A stretch of 64,000 nucleotides of DNA from Cryptomeria japonica (taxonomy: Eukaryota > Streptophyta > Pinopsida > Cupressales > Cupressaceae). The stretch spans positions 823,726,397-823,790,396 of the forward strand of contig NC_081411.1 in the NCBI RefSeq assembly GCF_030272615.1. The letters run 5' to 3'. Position numbers and translations under genes: made by a program. Shown here one piece after another: positions 50,274 to 59,330 of this stretch (its first letter is position 1; each line of letters starts with the position of its first letter). The notes under the pieces were generated by a model that ran no database searches, was not told the origin of the DNA, and worked only from the letters and a program-made list of their open reading frames with translations.

Positions 50274-50285
50274 AAAGGGGGAGAT
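50274..50285 (+). other. Element G polypurine tract
   Basis: AAAGGGGGAGAT immediately before the 3' LTR. The preceding leader (49896-50273) is non-coding and contains two more GGGGGAGA runs near 49987 and 50068. Confidence 0.9.
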
Positions 50286-51466
50286 TGTTGGCCATTTGGT
50301 GGAATTAATTATGTGTTTCATTGATGTTTTGTCATTGATGCCAACACTAGTTATTTGGATGCTTTACGGACACCCTTATGGTCTCGGTAGATTGAGAGGT
50401 TTTTGGTTGATTTGGATCTAACATGATCTGGTAGGCTTTGGTATAGTTTGGTGGTGGAATTAACTTGTTGATGACACTCATGCTCATATTTGGTCAATTG
50501 GTTTTGGTTTGATGATCAGATGCTATCCTTCTTACTTAGAAGCTTAGTTTCTAGTTCTGGCGAGGGTTTCACTGGCAGGGTTTTTGATGAAGAATTTTGA
50601 TGAATTACATAAGTGGTGTTGGTGCAGCTTCTGGTGGAGTTTTAGGATGTTTTTGGTGAACATGTTCAAGACTTGGTGGATGGAGATCATTGCTATAGCG
50701 TGTGGACCTATATTAGGTCCTGATTGATCTAGGTTATGGACCGACTTTAATGTAACATGTGGATTGGACCACTCGATGTATTTATGGGATGTCTTATGTG
50801 TTGGATATTATTTGTTTAGTCTTAGGCCAACATGGTTTGTAATTTTGTAAGTGGTTTATTATCTGGTAGTTGACCTAATTGTTTTTGGTCGAGGGTTTGT
50901 ATATATAGATGTAAGATCTCATTGTATATCATCATGGTCGAGGAATGTAATGTGAAAATAATGTAATATCATTCTGGAAGAGGATTTAGTCGATCATTGG
51001 AGAATAATTTGGGTTTATTTAAGAGGATTTAGTCCTTTGGTATTGAGCTTAACCAAAACTATACTCAAGCATATGAGATGCTATCTTTTGCAGTTCAACA
51101 CTTCTCCGGATTGTAGTCTGGATTAATATGTAGTCAGTGAGGCTCATTTTGTGATGAGCAATGCACTCTAGGATGTTGGCCTTCTTGCAAGTGCATGCCA
51201 CTCAATTGTAATTCACATACTTACTGCAAAAGTATTATCTGATTGTGGGTAGGCTTACCACCGTGGTTTTTCCCTTTACCGGGTTTTCCATGTACAAATC
51301 TTGGTGTTATGTGGATGGTATTTATTCTATGATTTTTGTTTATGGTTATTTGGTTTAACTACTATTCCGATATTAAAGTTTAAAATTTCTAATGGTTCTG
51401 GTAATTTGTGACAACTGATTCACCCCCCCCTCTCAGTTGTCATCCAGTTATTTGAACTGTCTAACA
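50286..51466 (+). repeat. Element G 3' LTR
   Basis: TGTTGGCCATTTGG to GTCTAACA, followed by the target duplication GTATA. Slightly shorter than the 5' copy through small indels. Confidence 0.92.
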
Positions 51467-52495
51467 GTATAAACCTTTGACAATACTAGTAAGACCTTGG
51501 GAGGATATAAGCATGGATTTTGTACTTGGAATGCCTAAGACACCGAGAGAGAATGATTTTATATTTGTGGTAGTGGATAGATTTTCAAAGATGGCTCATT
51601 TCATACCTTGTAAGAAGACATGAGATGCATTGCATGTAGCATACCTAGTTTTCAAAGAAGTGGTGAGATTGAATGGATTACCTAAGAGCATAGTTTCAAA
51701 TAGAGACAGTATGTTTGTTGGATATTTTTGGAGAACACTTTGGAAGAAGATGAAGACAAATTTGAAGTTCAGTTCTACTTTTCATCCATAGACTAATGGA
51801 CAGACAAAATTTGTTAATCAGAGTTTGGGAAATTTGTTGAGATGTTTAGTGGGAGATAAAACTGGAAGCTGGGATTTGATCCTTGCACAAGTAGAGTTTT
51901 CCTACAACAATTTAGTGAATAGAAGTAATGGAAAAACACCTTTTGAGATTTTTACCAGAGTGCATCCTAGAGGAATATGAGAATTGAGAGTTCAGAAACA
52001 TAAGATTTTGCATATCACATGGCAACATTGCATATTCAGGTTAAACAACATTTGGAAGACATGAACAACAAATATAAAGAGAAGGCAGATGACAAGAGGA
52101 GACATAAGTAATTTGAAGTTGGTGATGAAGTGATGGTATATCTGAGAAAAGAGAGATTATGGGTTGGAACTTATAATAAGTTGCAGATGAAGAAGTTTGG
52201 ACCCTGTAACATTTTGAGGAAGTTTAGTTCTGGAAATGCATATGAAGTGGAGCTACCAGATAGTGTAAATATTTCACCTATATAAAACATTATAGATCTT
52301 CATGAGTACCATGAACCAGAATTCAGTGAGGACAGTGTTGCATAACTTGAGAAACAATTGCCTTGGAAGGAACCAGATCAAATTGAAGAGATTTTGGATA
52401 GTAGGATTGGGCATAGTACCCGAAATAGTCAGTACAAAGAATATCTTGTGAAGTGGAAGGATAGACCAGTTGAAGATTCATCTTGGATTTCTTAG
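51467..52495 (+). pseudogene. Element E integrase core and chromodomain
   Basis: After element G the frame gives the integrase core ([15 protein letters not shown] near 51505, [12 protein letters not shown] near 51570, then an FHP-NGQT motif near 51780 with a stop). The integrase C-terminus is decayed by frameshifts (about 52100-52300). A chromodomain ends pol: 52373-52495, with EYLVKWKDRPVEDSSWIS before TAG 52493-52495. The aromatic residues Y and W that bind methyl-lysine in chromodomains are present. This supports assignment to the chromovirus branch. Confidence 0.86.
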
Positions 52496-52567
52496 AAATA
52501 GGTAGACCATGTTGGTTTCCCTCTGACCCTAGCAAAGTGAGAGGCTCACATTTTCATTAACCTTGGA

Positions 52568-53351
52568 TGTTTGATGCAAGAGCATCCCCAGTTCAGAGCA
52601 ATCTTTCATCAACCAAAAATATTTTTCCTTTTTGTTTTGTTTTCTATTTGCAGTTTCAATTTTCCTTTCTGTGTGTCCCAGTTTTGGCTCACTGGATCCT
52701 GTGGAGTTGGATTGTACTTGAAGACTTGATCATCTTTTTTTTCTTTTAGACCACATCACATTTGGATCACTTTCTGACAAGATATTACTACTGGTTTCCA
52801 TGACAGTTTCTTGTTACCGGTTGCCTTAGACCTATTCTTGTGATCTATTGGAACCCATTCCGAAGCTTGCAGAGCCTTGGGCATTGATTTTGATGTTCCT
52901 TGGAATGTGGCAGACCTTTTCTTATGATCTATATTTCATCCTTTGGATTTTCTGGATTGGCAGAGGCCGACCTTGTTTATTTTGCACGTTAGGTCTTTTT
53001 CTTCAAGTTTTGATCCCTTTTGGGCTGACTGGATCCTTTGGATCAATATATATATATTTGCAATCATTCTTTATAATGTAATAAATGAGAATGAATCAAA
53101 GTATTAGATAGATAGACTGTGCCTAGAAGATAGATCTTTCGATTCAAGGTCCTGATTGTGACCTATTCTACCAGGCCTGTGTGTTGGTATGTTGTAACCC
53201 AGTTGTTACCGGTTGGGTGTAATTAAATTTCATGCAATAAAACTATTTGTTTTTCATTGCCTCCATTATATCTGTGTTTCTATTTTGTTTACTATTGATG
53301 ACCAGTTTGGATTGATCTTTTTGAGGTCTCTCCTCACCGGTGACTACTTCA
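52568..53351 (+). repeat. Element E 3' LTR (left boundary approximate)
   Basis: The right end CTTCA at 53351 and the last 157 bp (53195-53351) match the 5' remnant. A TATATATATAT string lies near 53047. The left boundary is not proven: the 5' LTR start is missing, no clear polypurine tract is visible, and I placed it at the first TG after the coding remains. Confidence 0.55.
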
Positions 53352-54793
53352 CATACCAATCAAATTGTGATATCTATTATTGTATGCAAACTCCCCCAAA
53401 TAGAGATAATCACCCATCATGAATGTTGATCCATGACATACATTTGCAACATATCCTCCAAAACTTGATTAACTCTTTTAGTTTGACCATCTGTCTCAGG
53501 ATGATATGTTGAACTGAAGTTTAGCTGGACTCCTAAATTATGTTGAAGAGAGGTCCACAATGCTGAAGTGAACATTGAATCATGATATGATATAATCCAA
53601 TGAGGAATACCATGCAATCTCACTATATCCTCCATGAAAATCCAAGCCACTATCATTGTTGTGTAGGCATGAGGGCTTCACCAACTAGGAAATATTATAT
53701 CACTGCATTCATATTGGGGGTTTAATATCCCAAAAATGAGGGTACAATATATTGCCCATTGGTGAAAATAGGGGGTTTTTTAATTTGGGCTATGAAAAAA
53801 TGCTATATTTGGCAAAAATAGAGGGCCTTTTAATTCAGCTCATGTAATGGGAGGGGGTGACAAAAAAGGATTTTAGGGAAATATTTTTTGAAAATAAGGG
53901 GATTCTTTAGTATGCCATGAATGCACATTCTATAATCGAGGGTCACTAAGTGAAGCCCCCGTGTGTGTAGGAAGATCGGATAGGAGAGAAGTGTGCCACC
54001 TTGGTCAACCTATCAATCATGACCATGATCACATTATGACGACAAGAAGACATAGGAAATCCAAAAATAAAATATATAGATATGATATCCCATTGCCAAT
54101 CTAGAACTAGGTTCGACTGTGATAAACCCGTTGGATATCGATGCTCTGCCTTCACTCGTAAGTCTTCATACATCTTCTTGACACCTAGATGTGTCGAGTA
54201 AGGTGCACGATGAGATTTTGACAAGATCAAAGATCGAATTCCATCTAAAGATGGAACATAAATACATTCCAAATGTCAAAGAAGATCATCAAACTCCAAT
54301 GAATAACCTACATATTTTCCCTCAACAACTCTACCTAAAGAAATCCCTGAACTAACTTGCTAGTACCAAGCATTTGAAGGAAGTGCACTAAGGATCTAAC
54401 TCCTCAAATCCATGCTAAGAGTCAACACTAATGCCTCGTGCCTCCTATGGCTTAAATCATCTACCACCACATTTTCCTTACTTTAGATACACTTCACCTC
54501 AAAATCATACTCACAAATTAATTCCATCGAACATCATTACCTAGCATTCGGGTTTGCCTACATGAAAATATAATACAAACCGAGATGATCACTATGTAGC
54601 TCAAATCAATACCCAAGAACAAAATTCCCCCATCTCACCAAATCATGCACAACTAACACTAACTCTAAATCGTGAGTAGGATAATTTAACTCATGATCCT
54701 TTAGTTTACGTGACTCATAAGCTATCACACAACCATCCTGCAAAAGAATTGCTCTTAATCCCTCCAAAGAAGCAACTGTGCATACCAAAAAAT
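53352..54793 (-). pseudogene. Element I: Ty3/gypsy RNase H-integrase fragment, minus strand
   Basis: On the minus strand, from right to left: RNase H (54606-54780, motif AYESRKLKDHELNYP), a decayed linker, the integrase zinc region (about 54170-54272) and core (MVMIDRLTKVAHFSP, then GIPHWIISYHDSMF and STYHPETDGQT down to about 53357). The text passes from MYEDLR directly to VKAEHRYP, so the usual CxxC half of the zinc region is gone. The core is split by MITE J. The left end stops mid-domain where element E begins, and the right end stops where LTR fragment K begins. Confidence 0.85.
53668..53963. mobile_element. Element J: hAT-like MITE
   Basis: A 296-bp insertion with 8-bp target duplication TGTGTAGG (53660-53667 and 53964-53971). 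Its terminal inverted repeats are about 14 bp, CATGAGGGCTTCAC on the left and, reversed, CACGGGGGCTTCAC on the right. Removing it with one duplication rejoins the integrase frame of element I. The 8-bp duplication and CA-starting ends fit hAT. There is no coding capacity, and the inside has G-run and TTTTAAT repeats. Confidence 0.82.
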
Positions 54794-54926
54794 TGTTGGG
54801 ATCCAAGAACATTGAGATGGGGTGGTGAATCAGTGTTCTACTGGAATGGAGAAATTTAACCTTATTAATACAATTACTCAGAAATTGGTAAACATAAAAG
54901 CACATAATAATAAGCAACAATGCAAC
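54794..54926 (-). repeat. Element K: copia-type LTR end fragment
   Basis: Read on the minus strand it ends with ATTCACCACCCCATCTCA and GGATCCCAACA, the usual end of the copia LTRs here. It lies in element I RNase H and is cut at 54926 by element L. The remainder is not in the window. Confidence 0.7.
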
Positions 54927-55758
54927 TATTGGCATTCTACACTCACATGAGAATGGTTGATGTCATCATTGATGGAAACCAACTGGTAACAGGTTTCTAC
55001 ACATTCACCGAAAAACACAGACATCATCTATAGGCACTGATAGACACATTCATCGACATCCAGATTACACCAGCAATGAAGTATGCCAACACTCAGGCCA
55101 ACATGAGACAAGTTTTGTTTATGTGAATTATATTGTAATGTAATAAATTATTTGTAAGCCGACATGATGTATTGTAAAGACTCATATATGTATGAGATCT
55201 AATAAGTCATTTTTGTAATAGAATGGAATAGAAGAATATTATGTAGAAGATAGAAAAAAGGATTTTGTAACAAGGCAGATGTAAGTGAATATCATTCACC
55301 AGCAAGGGTTTTTGTTAAGCTTTCTGATAGAGCTTAAACTGGTACTGAATAAAGCATTGCAGATGCTATTTTGAGTAGTACATTGTATTGGATTTAATTA
55401 TCCATTTTGTGGTCAGTGAGACTCTTCTATTGAGCAGTGACCTCTAAGCTGTTGGCCTTTTTGCATGTGTAGACCCCTATTGTAAGTAATATTTATTCAT
55501 ATTGGCCAGTGAGTAAATATTGTGGGTCACAAATCCCACCAAGGTTTTTCCCTTACTGGGTTTCCTCACCAAAAAATCTTGTGTTATGGTGTGCATTTAT
55601 GTTGTCTCTATTATTTCTCTTTGTTGCATTATTACTTGTTTACCGGTATATTAATTTAAGTTGCAAAGTTATAAATAAGTTCAACTATTCCATTAACCAA
55701 TTAGACACTAATTCACCTCCCCCTCTCAGTGTCTTTGGGACTGTCATTGCATCTAACA
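54927..55758 (+). repeat. Element L 5' LTR
   Basis: 832 bp ending GCATCTAACA with CCTCCCCCTCTCAG before it. It shares leader text with elements D, G and H (the CAGTGAG, GTTGGCCTTTTTGCATGTG region). Only one copy is in the window, so the start is inferred from family resemblance. Confidence 0.75.
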
Positions 55759-55760
55759 AT

Positions 55761-55773
55761 TGGTATTAGAGCC
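55761..55773 (+). other. Element L primer binding site
   Basis: TGGTATTAGAGCC, the Met-initiator site with one C to T change, two bases after the LTR. Confidence 0.85.
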
Positions 55774-55829
55774 TGGTCCTCTATTTGCAAAAGCCTAATA
55801 GATTGAGGAAGATTCTGAAACCAGTACCG

Positions 55830-56655
55830 ATGGAGAGTTTGAGAAAATAGTTGGAAGGATCTCTTGAAGATTTTGATGTAGAAAAATTTAAGAATATCAA
55901 ACTTGAAGATGATCTAAGGACTGCTAAGGAATTCATTAAAGGCCTTCAGGAGAACCTGGTTATAGCACAAAATAAGAGGAAGGAACTTCATTAGAAAATG
56001 TAGAAACATGATGATGAAAAAGAAACTCTTAGTGATATTGTAGAGAAGTTGAGACAAGAGAACACTAATATGAGGAATCAAATGCAAGATTTAACCATGA
56101 GGGTATGTAAGGATATTGAAGATATGAAGAAGAATGAAGAAGACTTGACTAGGAGACTTAATGATGGAGCAAATAAAAATCTAAGACTTTGTCATGAGAT
56201 TGATATGCTAAAAATAGATCTGACTCACATACAACATGATAAAGAGGAGCTTAGGAGACAAATTGGAATTCTAGAAAATGAGTTGATCACTGCAAATGAA
56301 CACAAAGACAAATTCAAGAAAAGTTCAGAAAGGCTTAATGACATGCTGAAAAGGCAAAAACCTGATGGATATGCAATTGGACTTGGATTTGAACATGGAG
56401 AAAGTTTCGGGACTGCAAATAATCAAGATCACAAAAAACCGGTAAGACAACCTAATGCTTATAAATTTAATGGGAAATGTTTTAATTGTAACAAATTTGG
56501 TCATAGAGAAAATCAGTGTAGATTTAGAAATAATCAGAATACAAATTTACCCACCGGTCAATGTTCCAAATGCAATAAAGTTGGTCACAATTTAGAAAAT
56601 TATAGAATGAATGTGAAATGCTATGTTTGTGGTATATTTGGACATTTATCTGTAG
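55830..56655 (+). pseudogene. Element L gag with coiled coil and zinc knuckles, interrupted
   Basis: ATG 55830 starts a frame with stops at 55848, 55992 and 56001, then open from 56049. It encodes a long charged coiled coil (about 56049-56350, heptad Leu and Glu/Lys) and a run of zinc knuckles: the first complete (56478-56519), the second with Tyr in place of the last Cys (56562-56603), and the third (from 56619) cut after its His by element M. Coiled coil plus multiple knuckles is the pattern of SIRE-type gag. Confidence 0.85.
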
Positions 56656-57015
56656 TGTCGTAAATTGTACGCACTTGCTAGGGTGGTACAATTTCACACC
56701 TAGTTTAGCACCCGCCTTGGCGCATTTTGCATTTTGCATTGCATTTCCCCTTTAGCACTTAATTAATTAAATTAATTAGGCCTAAGGTTCTATTTTATCA
56801 TCTCCCATATCATAAAGTTGGGCCCTTTTCATTAAAGTGTGCCCCTTTCATTTTATTCTTCCAATACATCATTTAATCTAAAACCCTAATTAGGTCCTAT
56901 TTTGAACTTGGGGGCTTGATTTCGGGGGTCAAAACATCTCGAAATCACCTGTAACTTCGGGATTCTCTCTAAAATCATCATATCCGACAGCCCTGAAAAT
57001 TTGGTGAAAAGTTGT

Positions 57016-57049
57016 CGGGACCATGGCGCCCGGAGTGCACATGGTCCCG
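57016..57049. promoter_or_regulatory. Inverted repeat in element M U3
   Basis: Arms CGGGACCATG (57016-57025) and CATGGTCCCG (57040-57049) are perfect 10-bp complements around a 14-base spacer, about 125 bp before the TATA box. Role unknown. Confidence 0.6.
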
Positions 57050-57171
57050 GACATTTTTCCCAAAATTTTAGGAGCGCGATCCAATCATAAAATAAAGCTT
57101 AACCCCAAGAAATTGGTAGGATATTCAATCTCTAGGTCGGCCAAAAGTTGAAATTAAGACCTAGGGTTTCA

Positions 57172-57178
57172 TATATAA
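57172..57178 (+). promoter_or_regulatory. Element M TATA box
   Basis: TATATAA within CATATATAAGAGCTCTC, a good plant core-promoter context. Transcription would start about 30 bp downstream. Confidence 0.6.
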
Positions 57179-57573
57179 GAGCTCTCTTTCTTCATTTGAA
57201 AGGATCGGGATTTTGGTTTCAAGGACCTTCTATGCAGCGAAAGAGCAGATCTTTGAAGACTTCAACAACATTCAACATCCATCCATCAAGCATCTATCAA
57301 TTTCATTTATCCAATTAGGGCTTTGAAGGCATTGAAGAACAATAAGGGATCACCGACTGAAGATTGGCTTGTACCCCTCCCTTGGGGTTGGGTATGATTT
57401 CATGTTGTTTTCATGTCTTTGCATAAGCTTCATCATATCATTTGTATTCATGCTTTAGATCACTTTGCATCTTGATTTGGAGCATTTACAAGCAATTAGG
57501 GTTTACTTTCTAGGTTGCTCTAGTTTGCTTACTTGCATTTTAGGATCTTGCACACACACTATTTTTACAATAC

Positions 57574-58468
57574 TGTTGGGAAAAATGGTGTCTCAACCTT
57601 GCATTTATGTGAGGTTACTATTTATAGTAAGTTTTCATTTGAGCACAAAATGGTGTGAAACTCTCCCTGAAGCTTCTGGTTGGCTAGATAAGCATTCCGG
57701 TAAAGTTGCGTCGCAAGGTCACAGCTAGTTTTGAAGATATTAAAGTTTTCGTCTTGGAGGGGTGCAATAAAATGTTTAAACTTAAATTTGGGGACTTTAG
57801 AGGCTTCTAAATGCCCTGAAAAGTGGCCGTAACTGGCGAAGCTGGTTACGAGGTGATAGAGCACTTCGCGAGCTTTTCGGCGCTTCAAACGGTTCGTCAA
57901 TCGGACACCCGGTTCTCAAGTTATGGCCTCCGGAAGTTTGTACTCCTGAAATAGGAAAAATAATTTGTATCAGATACATAAATGAGCTGTAAAAAGGGAG
58001 CGAAACGTGTTGATGTGTGCTTTAGCATGTCATAGGGCATCTAGAAGGGAGATAAGGTCGGCTACACCTTATTGGGTGGTTTTAGCCCATGGTTTTGTAA
58101 TACCGTTTGACGGTTTCTTGTATTGTATCTCCTATTTATGAGGTGTGTGAGATAGAGGTTGAGTGTAAGAGTCTCATGGCTATTGAGTTGCCTCTGAATC
58201 TCTGATTAATGGTACTCCTATGAAGAGCTTGCTCTGCAAGTATGTTGTAATTTGTTTTTGATTGCTGAATAAAATATTGAGCTGCTTTTGGAGGGTGGGG
58301 TTTTTCTCCCGAAAGGGTTTTCCCCACGTAAATCATTGTGTTGTGGTATGATTGCTATTATATCTATTTCTATTTTCTGTAACTGTTGTAACGATCTGAA
58401 AAAGTTTTGCATTACCCTCCTCTCAAGGTTAGTGTAGGAAGTTGTTTCCGCTACTTAACTTCCTTACA
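57574..58468 (+). mobile_element. Element N: solo LTR inside element M LTR
   Basis: An 895-bp insertion starting TGTTGGGAAAAATGG and ending CTTCCTTACA, flanked by AATAC on both sides (57569-57573 and 58469-58473). It has the style of a copia LTR end, with CCGAAAGGGTTTTCCCC and CCTCTCAAGG. Orientation is inferred from that order. There is no interior. Confidence 0.85.
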
Positions 58469-59155
58469 AATACAACTTGGCTATTCATGGAGGTGGAAAT
58501 CACCAAAATGGGGGTTTGACTAAGGCAAAACCCTATATAGCCACCCACCATACCTTTTCAGATATAAGTGCAGATTTTCGAATTCGAACGACGCCGCAAG
58601 TTGTAGATCCGACGAAAGCAGACAGAGACTGAACTTCACACCAAATTCCAGCCCAGAAAGCTAGTACAGGGGCGTGGGGAACCCTGGTCCTGCCAGGACA
58701 GGGGCGCTGGGCGCCCTGGTCCTTCTGTCAGACAGCAAGTTTCAGCATTTCTGACAGCTTTTTAGGTTGCAAAATAGTAGTTTCAGGAGCAGAATCAGGA
58801 CAGCGGTGCCCGCGCCCCCGTCCCGAACATTTTCACTCAGATTTTGACTCCGGGTACACATCTACATTCTCCTCTTATCCTTGTGTTTACAGCTTTTCAT
58901 CATTTAATCTCAATCTTGCAATCTTGTTACTAGTTCATACTTGCACTCTCGGGCTAGTAGTTGAACTTGCATCATTTTATCTATCATTTGCAACAAAGGA
59001 ATAGAAATCCTAATAGGTAGCCCGTGGCTCTCTCTTCCACAAAAAGAAGTAGCCAATTGTGTGATACCTCTAGGCTCTTTCGTATTCCACAAGTGTGTGA
59101 TTGAAAGTGAGATTAGGGCATGTTTTCTTAGTGTCACTTTTTCCCCTACACATTT

Positions 59156-59173
59156 TGGTGAACCCGACGTGAA
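59156..59173 (+). other. Element M primer-like site
   Basis: TGGTGAACCCGACGTGAA follows the LTR end. It begins with TGG as a primer site should and differs from the Met-initiator site of the other elements. I cannot name the tRNA. Confidence 0.5.
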
Positions 59174-59330
59174 TCTTATTATTGCTTTCTCTTGCATTAA
59201 ATTTGTTAGATCTAAATCTAGATTTAGCGTGTTTCATTTAAGTTTCATTTTCATAAAAAAAAAAAAGAAAAAAGAAAAAAAAAGGAGTGTGTTTTGGTTT
59301 CTTTGCATTGTGTGCAATTTTTTTTCAAAA

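Larger units (their letters stand above)
38313..51466 (+). mobile_element. Element G: Ty1/copia retrotransposon, host to element H
   Basis: Element with target duplication GTATA (38308-38312 and 51467-51471) in element E integrase. LTRs of 1,215 and 1,181 bp start TGTTGGCC and end CTAACA. Without H it is about 6.6 kb. It keeps gag with a CCHC knuckle, protease, integrase, RT and RNase H, but lacks part of RT and has many stops. It is the same broad family as H, with similar gag and pol but distinct LTRs. Confidence 0.92.
26812..53351 (+). mobile_element. Element E: decayed Ty3/gypsy chromovirus, split by copia elements F and G
   Basis: Segments in order are a 5' LTR remnant (26812-26965), a Met-initiator primer site, gag, protease and RT start (to 29338), then RT catalytic part, RNase H and integrase zinc region (37117-38312), then integrase core and chromodomain (51467-52495) and the 3' LTR ending 53351. 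Removing F with its TGAGG duplication and G with its GTATA duplication rejoins RT and integrase. The chromodomain at the end of pol is the mark of chromoviruses, which use it to target chromatin. Many stops and frameshifts make it inactive. The 3' side has CATAC (53352-53356) as the likely target duplication, lying in minus-strand element I. The 5' LTR is cut, so the partner duplication is not certain. Confidence 0.85.
54927..56655 (+). mobile_element. Element L: copia element with SIRE-like gag, 5' part
   Basis: LTR (54927-55758), primer site and most of gag are present, and then element M interrupts at 56656. The LTR start reads TATTGGCATTC where its relatives have TGTTGG, a G to A change. 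The downstream part would lie beyond element M, outside the window. Confidence 0.8.
56656..59152 (+). repeat. Element M 5' LTR, split by solo LTR N
   Basis: From TGTCGTAAATTG to CCCCTACACA before the primer-like site, about 1.6 kb without the 895-bp solo LTR. It has a TATA box near 57172, an inverted repeat at 57016-57049 and a GC-rich, palindrome-rich part (58660-58840). One copy only, so the ends are inferred. Confidence 0.6.

Noticed and set aside
59061-59330. Upstream extension of the element M frame
   Set aside because: The open stretch covers the LTR end, the primer-like site and the A-rich leader, so ATG 59331 is the better start.
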